Below are positions 1-8,678 of a DNA stretch of 64,000 nt, piece after piece. Below the pieces are notes generated by a model. The model saw only the letters and a list, made by a program, of their open reading frames with translations. It made no database searches and had not been told where the DNA came from. Numbering within the stretch: the stretch's first letter is position 1; the number at the start of each line of letters is the position of its first letter. The translations under genes were made by a program, and so were the position numbers. The DNA comes from JBBQWZ01 sp038210135 (GTDB lineage Bacteria > Acidobacteriota > Terriglobia > Bryobacterales > Bryobacteraceae). The stretch covers positions 22,696-86,695 of the forward strand of contig JBBQWZ010000027.1 of the NCBI GenBank assembly GCA_038210135.1, read 5' to 3'.

Positions 1-313
1 GCTTGCGACGGAAGTGGCCGGAGCCGCCGATGCCGGAGCCGAGATCTTCGGAACGGATGGGGCTTCCGGCGCCGTCTTTACCGCTTGAGGCGCTGAGCGC
101 GGAAAGCAGGCTCATATCGGCGCCGGCGCAGAACCCTTTGCCAGATCCGCTGAGCACGATGGCGCGGACGGCGTCGTCCGATGCGGCGGCTTCGAGGGCG
201 GATTGGACTTCCTGCTCCATGTGGCGGGTCCAGGCGTTGAGTTTGTCGGGGCGATGGAGGGTGATGGTGGCGACCCAGCCGGTGACGTCGTAGAGGATTT
301 GTTCGTAGGACAT
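1..313 (-). CDS. Enoyl-CoA hydratase/isomerase (crotonase) family protein, N-terminal part
   Basis: The first 104 codons of a crotonase-fold protein, which runs off the left edge of the window. The translation begins MSYEQILYDVTGWVATITL, followed by RPDKLNAW (residues 21-28) and GKGFCAGADM (58-67). These are the signature beta-strand and the CAGAD loop whose backbone amides form the oxyanion hole that holds the acyl-CoA thioester. The family hydrates or isomerises enoyl-CoA esters in fatty-acid or aromatic degradation; substrate cannot be told from this fragment. The ATG at 311-313 is the natural start because similarity begins directly after it. It is divergent from glpD, with about 40 bp between starts. 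Catalytic Glu positions lie beyond the window. Confidence 0.85.
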   Translation of the reverse strand, partial: MSYEQILYDVTGWVATITLHRPDKLNAWTRHMEQEVQSALEAAASDDAVRAIVLSGSGKGFCAGADMSLLSALSASSGKDGAGSPIRSEDLGSGIGGSGHFRRK

Positions 314-356
314 GGTAGTGAAGTGATGGCGTGCCGGAGTTTATCATAATGACTGC

Positions 357-1874
357 TTGGCTTTGTTTTCATCTCGAGCGCCCAGCTGCTCGGCGGACTC
401 CCGCAACCGGTTCGTGGATCGCTTACGGACGGAGACGTTCGACGTACTGATCCTGGGCGGCGGAATCAATGGCGCGGGAACATTGCGCGACCTTGCATTG
501 CGCGCAAAGACCGGCGGTCATCCGCTGTCGCTCGCGCTGGTGGAGAAGAATCATTTCGCGTCGGGAACGTCGGGCAAGAATTCGCAGTTGATTCATGGCG
601 GGCTGCGGTATTTGAAGTATTTCGAGTTCCGGCTGGTGCGCGAGGCATTGCGGGAACGCGCGACGCTGCTGGAGATCGCTCCGCATTTAGTGGAACCGCA
701 GGCGCTGCTGTTGCCGACGTATGGCTGGTACGACACGATGCTGTATCAGACCGGCCTGTGGATGTACGACCTGTTCGCGGGTGCCCGCAACATTGCCCGG
801 CATACGCGGGTTCCACTTGCGAAATTGAGGGAGCTGCTGCCGGGAATCGAAACGCGCGGGCTGACGGCGGCGGCACGATTCTACGATGCGCATAGCCATT
901 CGGCGCGGCTGGTTCTCGAGAATATTTTCGAGGCGATCGCCAACGATGCGATAGCCGCTAATTATTGCGAGGTGGAATCGAAGGAGAAAATCAGCGACGT
1001 CTGGCATGTGCGGTTGCGGGATACGATTGCGGGCGAGCGCTTTGAGACGCGCGCGCGCAAGATCGTGGACGCCACGGGCGCGTGGAGCGGGGAGAGCCAT
1101 CCGCGGCTGGTCCGCGGCTCGCACCTGATTCTGCCGCAGTTGTTTCCGGGCGAGGATGCGATCTCCTATTTCGATACGCAGGGCCGGATCATTTTCTTCA
1201 TTCCGTGGGGAACGCATCGAAATTTGACGTTGGTTGGAACCACCGATGCCGATCATGTGGGCGATGCGGATCACGTGGCGATTTCGGCCGAGGAAACGAA
1301 GTACCTGCTGAGTGTGGTGGCGCGGGTGTTTCCGGAGCACGCCGGCGTCGAACCGATTTCGACGTATGCGTCGCTGCGGCCACTGCTGCCTTCCAAGGGC
1401 TCGGCGACATCGGCATCGCGCGAGCACCGGATTTGGAATGCGGAGGACGGCGTCGTCCACATCTCCGGCGGCAAGTATACGACCTACCGGTCGATGAGTG
1501 AAGAGGCCGCGGATCTGGTGGCGCACGATGTGGCTCCCGGACTTGAGCACGTGCATCCGACGGCCGGCACGCCGATCGCGGGAAATTCGCGCGACGCCGT
1601 GTCGGACGTGATGGCGAACTTTCCGCACGAGGCGGTGCGGCACTACGGTGTGTTGACTCCGGCGTTTCAAAAGACTGTGGGAGGTCCGGCGCTTCCCGGC
1701 TTGGATGGGTTCGAGACGGCGCAATTCCATTGGGCGCGGCGGCATGAGATGGCGCAGAGGCTTTCCGATTTCCTGTGCGTTTCGACGTATTTGGGCTACG
1801 AGCGGAAGTGGAGTCCGGAGACGCTGCGCGCGCTCGAAGCGGAATTCGCCAAGCCTGTACTTTTGAAGCCCTGA
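357..1874 (+). CDS. glpD: FAD-dependent glycerol-3-phosphate dehydrogenase
   Basis: A 505-residue protein, the usual GlpD length, oxidising sn-glycerol 3-phosphate to dihydroxyacetone phosphate and feeding electrons to quinone at the inner membrane. The dinucleotide-binding motif LILGGGINGAG (about residues 30-40) binds FAD. SGTSGKNSQLIHGGLRYL (residues 63-80) is the conserved GlpD segment around the flavin, and ISGGKYTTYR occurs near residue 370. The longest reading uses TTG at 357; an internal GTG at 414 would leave a 20-residue lead before the FAD motif and is possible. No glpK or glpF is nearby, so it appears to stand alone, divergent from the crotonase gene. Confidence 0.92.
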   Translation: MALFSSRAPSCSADSRNRFVDRLRTETFDVLILGGGINGAGTLRDLALRAKTGGHPLSLALVEKNHFASGTSGKNSQLIHGGLRYLKYFEFRLVREALRERATLLEIAPHLVEPQALLLPTYGWYDTMLYQTGLWMYDLFAGARNIARHTRVPLAKLRELLPGIETRGLTAAARFYDAHSHSARLVLENIFEAIANDAIAANYCEVESKEKISDVWHVRLRDTIAGERFETRARKIVDATGAWSGESHPRLVRGSHLILPQLFPGEDAISYFDTQGRIIFFIPWGTHRNLTLVGTTDADHVGDADHVAISAEETKYLLSVVARVFPEHAGVEPISTYASLRPLLPSKGSATSASREHRIWNAEDGVVHISGGKYTTYRSMSEEAADLVAHDVAPGLEHVHPTAGTPIAGNSRDAVSDVMANFPHEAVRHYGVLTPAFQKTVGGPALPGLDGFETAQFHWARRHEMAQRLSDFLCVSTYLGYERKWSPETLRALEAEFAKPVLLKP

Positions 1875-1890
1875 TCTGGGACTCTACATC

Positions 1891-2718
1891 GTGCGGGTAA
1901 TTCTCATTCGGACGGCGATCGGTACGGTGGTCTTCCTGCTTCTCTGGATTTTTGGGAGCAGGCCGGTATCGATTTGGCTGGATCGTTTCACCACGGCGCG
2001 CGTCGCGTCTCTTTCTACCGCGGGCCTCCGGTACGACGGCGGATTCCGGATCGGCGAGTTGAGTCTGGTTTTCGTTGGTTTCGACAACATGAGGTCGGAC
2101 ACCGGATTTCGATCGGACGCATCGAGCCGGCTGTTTCTCGTAAGTTCCGGCCACTCGTTTCCGCTTGGCAAGCGATTGACGCTGCCGAGTGACCGGTCTG
2201 AAATCGACTTTTCGCCGGATGCCGGAGATGAAGTTACGCTGACGTTGGATCACAGTTGGCTGGCGTGGCCGACCTTTTTCGATATCAAGATCATGACTCG
2301 CACAGCGTGGTTCCGGCGGCATGCCTATTACCGGCTGCTGTGGAAGAAGAAAACCGGCGAGAAGCTGGACATGGTGTGGCGGTACGAGCAGCAGTACTAT
2401 CCGAAGAATAATTTCGATGTAACCAGCGGTTGGCTCGGACCCTTCATGATGTACAACTCGGCGACCGGCTTGATGCGGGTCTCCATGGAACCTGGAATTG
2501 CAAACACGATTGCCGGCTCGTACCTGGCTTCGAAGGGCTGGAAGGCGGGTGAGTATCGGCTGGAAAGCCGCGGCTCCACAGCGGACGGAAAGATCGACCT
2601 GATCGCCGCGATCTTCCTGGCGGACGAACACGCAACCAGTCCTGGAGGCGGCAAGTCTCTGGTGTTATCGATCGACCGGACGAATCGCAAAGTAGTAAAA
2701 GAAATCGGCGCGCAATGA
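1891..2718 (+). CDS. Hypothetical membrane-anchored protein
   Basis: A 275-residue protein from a GTG start, 16 bp after glpD on the same strand. The only clear feature is one hydrophobic segment near the N-terminus (about residues 3-22, VILIRTAIGTVVFLLLWIFG), which would leave the remaining chain outside the membrane. The rest is rich in Trp, Tyr and Arg (HSWLAWPTFF; WRYEQQYY) with no motif recognised. Codon use is like the neighbours, so it looks native. Its closeness to glpD suggests cotranscription but not a shared function. No function is proposed. Confidence 0.7.
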   Translation: MRVILIRTAIGTVVFLLLWIFGSRPVSIWLDRFTTARVASLSTAGLRYDGGFRIGELSLVFVGFDNMRSDTGFRSDASSRLFLVSSGHSFPLGKRLTLPSDRSEIDFSPDAGDEVTLTLDHSWLAWPTFFDIKIMTRTAWFRRHAYYRLLWKKKTGEKLDMVWRYEQQYYPKNNFDVTSGWLGPFMMYNSATGLMRVSMEPGIANTIAGSYLASKGWKAGEYRLESRGSTADGKIDLIAAIFLADEHATSPGGGKSLVLSIDRTNRKVVKEIGAQ

Positions 2719-2768
2719 TGAGTTGCGCGCCGAGTCCGTTTGCGAAATACAAGGGCCTCGAAAGAGGC
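2706..2768. terminator. Hairpin pair between convergent genes
   Basis: A perfect 10-bp stem (CGGCGCGCAA at 2706-2715 and its complement at 2723-2732, 7-nt loop) overlaps the stop codon of the upstream gene. A second stem (GCCTC-GAAA-GAGGC, 2755-2768, tetraloop) follows. They lie between two converging genes. There is no strong T-run, so bidirectional termination is likely but not certain. Confidence 0.4.
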
Positions 2769-2783
2769 GCTTCTGGTTAACGG

Positions 2784-5700
2784 TTAGAACGTGATCTTGC
2801 CGGAGATCTGCAGGATCCGGTTATCGAGCGTCTGGCTGGCGTAGGTTCCGAAGTTGGTGGTCGGCGTAAACGTGATCACCGGATTCAGAGTGCCAGGCGT
2901 GGCGGTGAAGTTGTATTTGCCGTTGCGAATATTGCTCGCCAGGAAGTTGGCCTGGTTGAGAGCGTTGAAGGCGTCGAGAGCCATTGAGAACTTGATGCGT
3001 TCGTAAATGGTGAACGATTTGGAGACGCGCAGATCCCAGTTGGCGATGGTCGGACCGTACTGCGTGTTACGGCCAAACTGCGGGATGCGCTCGTTGGCGG
3101 AGTTGGTGTCGTTGTTGGCATCGCCGCCAACCGCCAGGCTGTAAGGCTGGCCGGTCTGGGCGAGGATGGTGCCGCTAAGCTGCCAACCACCGATCAGCAG
3201 GCGGGCGACCTTGGGTGCCCCGTTGAAGTAATTCAGATCCCAGACGAAGTTGGTCACCACGCGATGGCGCTGGTCGTTGACGCTGGCTGCGCGATCAAGC
3301 GACGGGATGGTCGGATACTGGACAATCTTCGCCTCGTCGCCGCCGTTGAACGGCACGACGCTGGTGAAGTCCGGGGCGGTGTCGATGGCCTTTGAGAAGG
3401 TGTACGACAGGTTGACCGTGTAGTTGTGCGAGAAGCGGCGATTCATGGCCAGAGTGAAGCCGTTATAGTAGCTGTCGGCGCCGCTTTCGAAGACTTCGAC
3501 GCGGGCGAATTTAGACAGGGGACGCTGCGGGGAGCCCTGGAAACCGGGGTAGCGGAGAAGCGTGAGGTTGCCGATTCCCGCCAAGGTGACACTGACCGGG
3601 ACGGCCGGGAACAGGTTGACGTCGCGGGTGCGGGCGAGGTGCTCGCCGCGAACATTCAGGTAGGTGAGCGAGATGGTTGTATTCTTGACCGGCTCGAATT
3701 CGATGCCGAGGCTGCCCTGGAGGACGAGCGGCGACTGGAAGGTTTTGTCGAACAGCAGAATCGACGGAGCCGCCAGAGTTCCGAGGCCGGTGGGCTGCGA
3801 CGTGAAGTTATTCGGATAGGTTGGAATCGCGGAACCGGTGAAGGTGAGCGATGCGGCGCTGATGCCGTTCTGGTTGTACGCGGTCGAAGTCAGGATCTGG
3901 GGGATGCGTCCCCAGAAGAAACCATAGCCGCCGCGGATCACGAATTTATTCGTGTTGAGGGGCTTGTAGGCGAAACCGAAACGCGGACCAAAGTCCTTCT
4001 TGTCGGTGTTGAGCGCGGAGGTGTCGAGGCCGAAGGCGGCGAGACCAGCGTCGGGATTGCGGACGGGCGGCGCGGTAAGTAGCGCCAGATCGTAGCGCAA
4101 GCCGTAGTTGACGGTCAGCTTCGGCGTGACGCGGAATTCGTCCTGCACGTAGAGTCCGATTTCGGTGAAATCGGGGTGGGTGGTGAAACCGTCGGTGCCG
4201 GTGCCGGGGAAGGCCTGGACGAACGACGCGGGCTTTCCGGCGAAATAATCGGAGTAGCTGTTGAACGTGTACGATCCGCGAGCGTTGCCGGCGAAGTAGT
4301 TCGAGATGCTGTTGTGGTTGATGTCGAAGCCGGCTTTGAAAGTGTGGCGGCCGGAGGTGCGGGTGACGTTGTCGGCGAACTGCACTCCCTTGATGTTGGC
4401 GAAGCGCGGGGTGATGGCGCTCGAACCGAATTGCAGGGCTAAAACGCCATTCTGGCGCAGGACGGTTTCCGCGTTCTGGGTATAGGCGACGCTCGGTTCG
4501 TCGTCGCGCAGAGACTGGAAGCGGAATTCGTTTATCATCTTTGGGCTGAGGATGCTGCTGAAAGACGCGGACAACGTATCGGTAAGCACCTTGGCGTCGC
4601 CGGAGTGTTCGAAGGCGACCTGGTTGCCTGAAGATTCGAGGCCCTTGCCGGTGAAGCGCTGCGAGTTGTAGCGGACGGACAGGCGGTGCTTGTCGCTGAT
4701 TTGGAGGTCGTTCTTGATCAGGATGACGTCCTGGTTGAAGCCCAGCGTGTAGGGCGTCAACTTCGAGTTGAGTAGAGCAATTCCGGCGGCATTCGCGGGA
4801 TTGGCAAGGTCAGCGGCTGGAATCGGGGTGCCGAGGAATACGGCGTTCGGCAGGGTGCGGCGCTGGCCGTCGTAATTGAAGAAGAAGAAATCCTTGTTCT
4901 TGCCGTTGAACACTTTGGGGATGATGACGGGTCCGCCGAGGGTGGCTCCGAATTGATTGACGTGGAAGGGCTGGCGAACGCGCCCGACGGAGTTATTGAT
5001 CCATGTATTGGCGTTCAGTTCGCGATCGCGGAAGTACTCGAAGACGGAACCATGAAAATCATTGGTGCCGGAGCGGGTGACGACGTTGACGACGGCGCCG
5101 CCGGCGCGGCCGAGTTCGGCTGAGAAGCCGTTCGAGTTGACCTGAAACTCTTCGACGGAATCGACGGAGAACTGGTAGGGAGCACGGTTCGTCCCGGTGC
5201 GGCCGAGCGACTGGCCGTAGAAGGTGTTGTTGTTGTCGGCGCCATCCACTTGAATGCTGTTCAAGGTTCCGCGCTGGCCGGCGAAGCTGAGGTCGCCGCC
5301 GCGGACGTCTTTGGTGACACCGGGGCTCAGCAGGACGAAGTTGAGGAAGTCGCGGCCATTGATGCCGAGGTTCTGGATTTGCTTCGAGTCGACGTGGGTG
5401 GTGACAGCGGATCGGGTGGTCTCGATGGCGGCGACGGTTTCCTGCACGTTGACCTGTTCGGCCTGGGCGGAAACGGAAAGCTGCATATCGAGGGTCTTTT
5501 CCTGGCTGACGCCAACCTTCACGTTGGCGACCTTGCGGTCGGCGAAGCCTTTGGATTTGGTGGTGATGGCGTATTCGCCGACCGGCAAAGCGACGAGGGT
5601 GTAGGCGCCCAAGCTGCCGCTTTCGGTCGAGCGTTCAAGGCCGGTGTTGACGTTGCGGGCGGTGACTTGCGCGTTCGGCACCGCCGAGCCTGAGGCATCG

Positions 5701-5804
5701 GTGACGGTTCCGGTTATGGAGCCGGTATTGGACTGCTGGGCGTTTGCCAGCGACGCAAGCGAGAGCGCACTTATGGCCAGAAGAGTTGTGAATCGAATTT
5801 GCAT
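2784..5804 (-). CDS. Oar-like TonB-dependent receptor with carboxypeptidase-regulatory N-terminal domain
   Basis: A 1006-residue outer-membrane receptor. The chosen ATG (5802-5804) follows an AGGAGC ribosome site and starts a clean signal peptide (MQIRFTTLLAISALSLASLANA, given here as two parts: residues 1-11 basic/hydrophobic, 12-22 ending ANA). Residues about 25-110 form a carboxypeptidase-regulatory-like fold (TGSITGTVTDASGSAVPNA), then a plug domain (GINGRDFLNFVLLSPGV; FSAELGRAGGAVVNVVTRSG), then a long beta-barrel. It ends in an aromatic residue (KITF), as outer-membrane barrels do. Members are abundant in Acidobacteria and are thought to import large substrates or take part in surface processes; the substrate is unknown. 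The reading frame stays open upstream to 6287 but without similarity, so the longer start is rejected. Confidence 0.9.
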   Translation of the reverse strand: MQIRFTTLLAISALSLASLANAQQSNTGSITGTVTDASGSAVPNAQVTARNVNTGLERSTESGSLGAYTLVALPVGEYAITTKSKGFADRKVANVKVGVSQEKTLDMQLSVSAQAEQVNVQETVAAIETTRSAVTTHVDSKQIQNLGINGRDFLNFVLLSPGVTKDVRGGDLSFAGQRGTLNSIQVDGADNNNTFYGQSLGRTGTNRAPYQFSVDSVEEFQVNSNGFSAELGRAGGAVVNVVTRSGTNDFHGSVFEYFRDRELNANTWINNSVGRVRQPFHVNQFGATLGGPVIIPKVFNGKNKDFFFFNYDGQRRTLPNAVFLGTPIPAADLANPANAAGIALLNSKLTPYTLGFNQDVILIKNDLQISDKHRLSVRYNSQRFTGKGLESSGNQVAFEHSGDAKVLTDTLSASFSSILSPKMINEFRFQSLRDDEPSVAYTQNAETVLRQNGVLALQFGSSAITPRFANIKGVQFADNVTRTSGRHTFKAGFDINHNSISNYFAGNARGSYTFNSYSDYFAGKPASFVQAFPGTGTDGFTTHPDFTEIGLYVQDEFRVTPKLTVNYGLRYDLALLTAPPVRNPDAGLAAFGLDTSALNTDKKDFGPRFGFAYKPLNTNKFVIRGGYGFFWGRIPQILTSTAYNQNGISAASLTFTGSAIPTYPNNFTSQPTGLGTLAAPSILLFDKTFQSPLVLQGSLGIEFEPVKNTTISLTYLNVRGEHLARTRDVNLFPAVPVSVTLAGIGNLTLLRYPGFQGSPQRPLSKFARVEVFESGADSYYNGFTLAMNRRFSHNYTVNLSYTFSKAIDTAPDFTSVVPFNGGDEAKIVQYPTIPSLDRAASVNDQRHRVVTNFVWDLNYFNGAPKVARLLIGGWQLSGTILAQTGQPYSLAVGGDANNDTNSANERIPQFGRNTQYGPTIANWDLRVSKSFTIYERIKFSMALDAFNALNQANFLASNIRNGKYNFTATPGTLNPVITFTPTTNFGTYASQTLDNRILQISGKITF

Positions 5805-5863
5805 TTTGCTCCTGCGGCTTCTTCGAGGAAGCTCGTTGTTCGTTTGAGGGTTCGGGGGAACTT

Positions 5864-6133
5864 TTATTGTAACGCGGGGACCGCCGCGGTCTGAGACTTT
5901 TTCGGCGGGAGCAATTCGCGCGACCATTTGCGCGCGAATTGCGCGTCGGCGAGCCGGGCAGCAAGAGTAATGAGCGGCGCCGCGATCGCGAAGGGACAGA
6001 TGATCGCCGCCCAGCGGGTTTCTGAGATCCAAGCGCCGCCGATACGGAAGACGTCGAGGGTCAGCTTGATGTAGCTGCCGTGTTCGCCGCGCATGCCCGA
6101 AAAGCGGGTGTGGACATGCAGGTCGCATTTCAT
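5864..6133 (-). CDS. Small ORF with PHP-like N-terminus, possibly a gene remnant
   Basis: An 89-codon frame with native GC3 codon bias. It begins MKCDLHVHTRFSGM, which is very like the metal-binding start of PHP-domain phosphoesterases (DLHxHT-S). After residue 15 the similarity stops; residues about 40-62 form a hydrophobic stretch (WAAIICPFAIAAPLITLAA), so the rest may be a membrane-anchored tail. Either this is a short unrelated protein or a PHP gene that lost its body by deletion. No good ribosome site is seen before the ATG. It ends 60 bp before the TonB receptor start on the same strand. Confidence 0.35.
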   Translation of the reverse strand: MKCDLHVHTRFSGMRGEHGSYIKLTLDVFRIGGAWISETRWAAIICPFAIAAPLITLAARLADAQFARKWSRELLPPKKSQTAAVPALQ

Positions 6134-6285
6134 ACGACCGTTGTAGCTGGAGTGTGGTTACAGCTTGGTGTTTGGCGCGTAACATTTCGGCACTGAATTG
6201 TTTGACAGACATTTTTTGCCAGACTTGTTGCAGCGGGGTGGCAATTTCGCCGCGTCGTGGTCTTCTTGGATACGGAGGAGAGAGC

Positions 6286-6612
6286 ATGTCACAGGATGAC
6301 TACGCGATCGCTGCGGGATGGGCGAATCGGATCGAAGCGGCGATGCGGGAAGCGGGGATGTGGCAGGATCAGCCTCTGCCGGACGAAGCCTATCAATTCA
6401 CGAAGGCGTTCGCGATGGACACGATGGCGTTCTCGCAATGGCTCCAGTTCATTTTTCTGGCGCGGATCCGGTCGATCATCGAGGAACGGGGAAAGTTTCC
6501 GGCGCAAAGCATGGTGGCGGCCCAAGCGGTGAGAGAGTTCGACACCGTCCGTGAGGCGTCCGAGGTGTCATCCGTGCTGTCGCAATTCGACAGGTGGATC
6601 AATCACCGCTAG
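6286..6612 (+). CDS. yqcC: YqcC family protein (DUF446)
   Basis: A 108-residue protein starting at an ATG preceded by GGAGGAGAG. The pattern MREAGMW near residue 21 followed by AFAMDTMAFSQWLQFIFLARI (two parts: residues about 43-52 and 53-63) matches the YqcC family, whose members are small all-helical proteins often found with the tRNA pseudouridine synthase TruC; no truC is in this window. The role in the cell is not established. The gene converges with and overlaps the last four bases of the ankyrin gene. A longer frame from 6154 exists but has no similarity in its extension. Confidence 0.8.
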   Translation: MSQDDYAIAAGWANRIEAAMREAGMWQDQPLPDEAYQFTKAFAMDTMAFSQWLQFIFLARIRSIIEERGKFPAQSMVAAQAVREFDTVREASEVSSVLSQFDRWINHR

Positions 6613-8555
6613 CGGGACGCGGTTTTCGAAGGGACGGGAGCGGCGTAGATCAGGCCGGTGGTGGCCCAGGCGGTTCCGGCGGCTGAAATCCACTGATCGT
6701 GATCATGCGGAAAGCCGCTTTGGAAATAGGGCTGAAACTTGGCGGAGCGGCTTTTGACGTACCAGGAACCGTCCGCGTGCTGGGTGCGCAGCAGGAATTC
6801 GACGCCGCGGCGGTAGGCTTCGCCGGTGACCGGAATGCCGAGTTCATGAAGCGTGTACAACGTCTGGCCAGTGGCATAGGCATCGCTCGCTAGTTCCGGA
6901 GTCTGGCCCCAACCTCCGTCGGCGCGTTGGAGAGCGAGCAATTTGCGGATTCCTTCGGCGCGCTTCGCCGGATCGTAATTCGCCCAATGCAGACCAAGCA
7001 GTTGGAAATTGCGGTCCTCGGTGGTGACGGGTTCGGCGGCGGCGAGCCACTTCGCGGCGCGGTCCGTGCGACCAGCGAATTCAGCCTTGCGGCCGGAAGG
7101 CGCATAGACCTTGTAGATGCGAATCCCAAGAGCAGTGATGGTGAAGTCGCCGTCCTCGACGGGCGGGCGGGCTACGGCGTTGCGATGCCAGCATCCGTCG
7201 GTGCGCTGTTCGCTGGCGAGGTTGTGAATGATGGCATCGGTCGTACGATCGGCGGGGACGTTGTCGACGGCAAGATGGAACAGCGCGTAGGCGAGCGTAT
7301 CGGCGGCTCCGCCGGGATCGAGGCGCTGCAGCAGAAGTTGCTCCTGCGAGAGGAAGGTGAGCCGGATGGTTTCGGATTGTTCCTTGGCGGCCTTCTCGTC
7401 CACGCGGAAGCCATTTGCGCGCGCGGCGGTCAACGCCAGCGAGGCGACGTTGCCGGAGTGGCACGCGACGCAGCCGCCTTCGTTATGGAAAACATCGTTG
7501 CTTTTCTGAAGAAGCGGAAGGCTTCGATCGACCGCGGTTCGAAGGGTCGGGACTTTATCTTTGGTGGACAGGGCAGCGGGCGCCGCGGCGGGCGGGAGAC
7601 CGAGAGCCTGGAGCACTTGCGGCTTATTGTACTTTCGCGCCCAATCGACGGCCGTGTCGCCGTCGCGATCCTTGATCGTGAGGCTGGCGCCTTTCGCGAC
7701 CAGCAGGCGAACGACACCCGGATCCGGCCTATCGGTCGCGATGGCCAGCATCAGCGGCGTCATGCCGCGCACGTCGAGCGCGTCGATTTTCGCGCCTGCG
7801 TCGATGAGCGTCTGGACTGCGCCCATGCCACCGTAAGCAGTGGCGAGGATGAGCGGAGTAAACAGGCCGAGCGCGACGGGGCCCCTCTTTACTCCAGGCC
7901 CGACCTGCGGAGGACTGGTCGCGTTGACATCGGCCCCGTGCGCGAGCAGCATCTTGATCATGCTGACGTCGCCCACGGCGCTGGCGTTCTGGAGCGCGCG
8001 GCCGAGATCCATGGGATGCGGATGCGGATCTTTGGTCAGGATGAGTTTGAGGCTGATGGGATCGGCGGCGTCGGCGGCGGCGGAAAGGGGCGAGAGACCG
8101 GTGGCGTCGCGGACCGCTGTCGCGGCTCCGTTGTCGAGGAGTAGTTTGACCACTGGGGCGCCGCCATGGTGGGTGGCAGCGACGAGTAGCGGCGTCCGCT
8201 TCTGCTTCGACATGGTGTTGACATTCGCGCCTTTATTGACGAGCAGGCGAACCTTTTCGAGATCGTAGGTGCACCAGAGAAGCGCGGTGGCATCGAAATC
8301 GTTCTTCGCATTTACGTCGGCGCCGGCATCGATCAAGAGCTTCATCGCGTCCAAGCTGCCGTAGGCGGCGGCGAGCATCAGCGGGGTGGCTCCGCGCTTG
8401 TCGCGCGCATCGACGCCGGAAGCTTTAATGAGGGTCCTAAGGCTGGCGAGGTCGTCGTTTCGAATCGCCTGATAGGCGCGTTCCGCGGTATCGGCGGGAG
8501 CGGCCCAAAGAGAAGTGAGGCTGACAAGCAGAACTGGGACGGTGCGAAGCAGCAT
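6609..8555 (-). CDS. Secreted ankyrin-repeat protein with c-type haem motif and terpene-cyclase-like helical repeats
   Basis: A 648-residue protein. The ATG at 8553-8555 follows GGAGGA and opens a signal peptide (MLLRTVPVLLVSLTSLWA). Residues about 25-340 hold ankyrin repeats with the usual TPLMLA and LLxxGAxxNA cores. CVACH at residues 362-366 is a c-type haem attachment motif, in a GGCVACHSG context. Residues about 450-640 carry DGCW, DGGWGQTP and DGSWYV segments with spacing typical of the alpha-alpha barrel of squalene cyclase/prenyltransferase relatives, but the catalytic DXDD of true cyclases is not seen. A periplasmic binding protein with one haem is likely; no enzyme activity can be claimed. 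An antisense frame (6927-8144) is a GC shadow. Confidence 0.82.
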   Translation of the reverse strand: MLLRTVPVLLVSLTSLWAAPADTAERAYQAIRNDDLASLRTLIKASGVDARDKRGATPLMLAAAYGSLDAMKLLIDAGADVNAKNDFDATALLWCTYDLEKVRLLVNKGANVNTMSKQKRTPLLVAATHHGGAPVVKLLLDNGAATAVRDATGLSPLSAAADAADPISLKLILTKDPHPHPMDLGRALQNASAVGDVSMIKMLLAHGADVNATSPPQVGPGVKRGPVALGLFTPLILATAYGGMGAVQTLIDAGAKIDALDVRGMTPLMLAIATDRPDPGVVRLLVAKGASLTIKDRDGDTAVDWARKYNKPQVLQALGLPPAAAPAALSTKDKVPTLRTAVDRSLPLLQKSNDVFHNEGGCVACHSGNVASLALTAARANGFRVDEKAAKEQSETIRLTFLSQEQLLLQRLDPGGAADTLAYALFHLAVDNVPADRTTDAIIHNLASEQRTDGCWHRNAVARPPVEDGDFTITALGIRIYKVYAPSGRKAEFAGRTDRAAKWLAAAEPVTTEDRNFQLLGLHWANYDPAKRAEGIRKLLALQRADGGWGQTPELASDAYATGQTLYTLHELGIPVTGEAYRRGVEFLLRTQHADGSWYVKSRSAKFQPYFQSGFPHDHDQWISAAGTAWATTGLIYAAPVPSKTASR

Positions 8556-8678
8556 GGGTAAATCCTCCGGAGACGCCAGCACCCGATATCTGCTGGTGCG
8601 CGATTGTCCTCTAAGATAGCGCGGATTCAAGCGCAGAAAGCTCGGGGGAGGCAGGCTGGCCGCGATATCATAGTAGAC

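Noticed and set aside
1198..2631. Long antisense ORF (477 codons)
   Set aside because: Shadow of glpD and the following gene in GC-rich DNA; translation is Arg/Pro-rich without a family. The same holds for 687-1745, 6927-8144, 8712-9938, 10406-11824 and 17102-18535.
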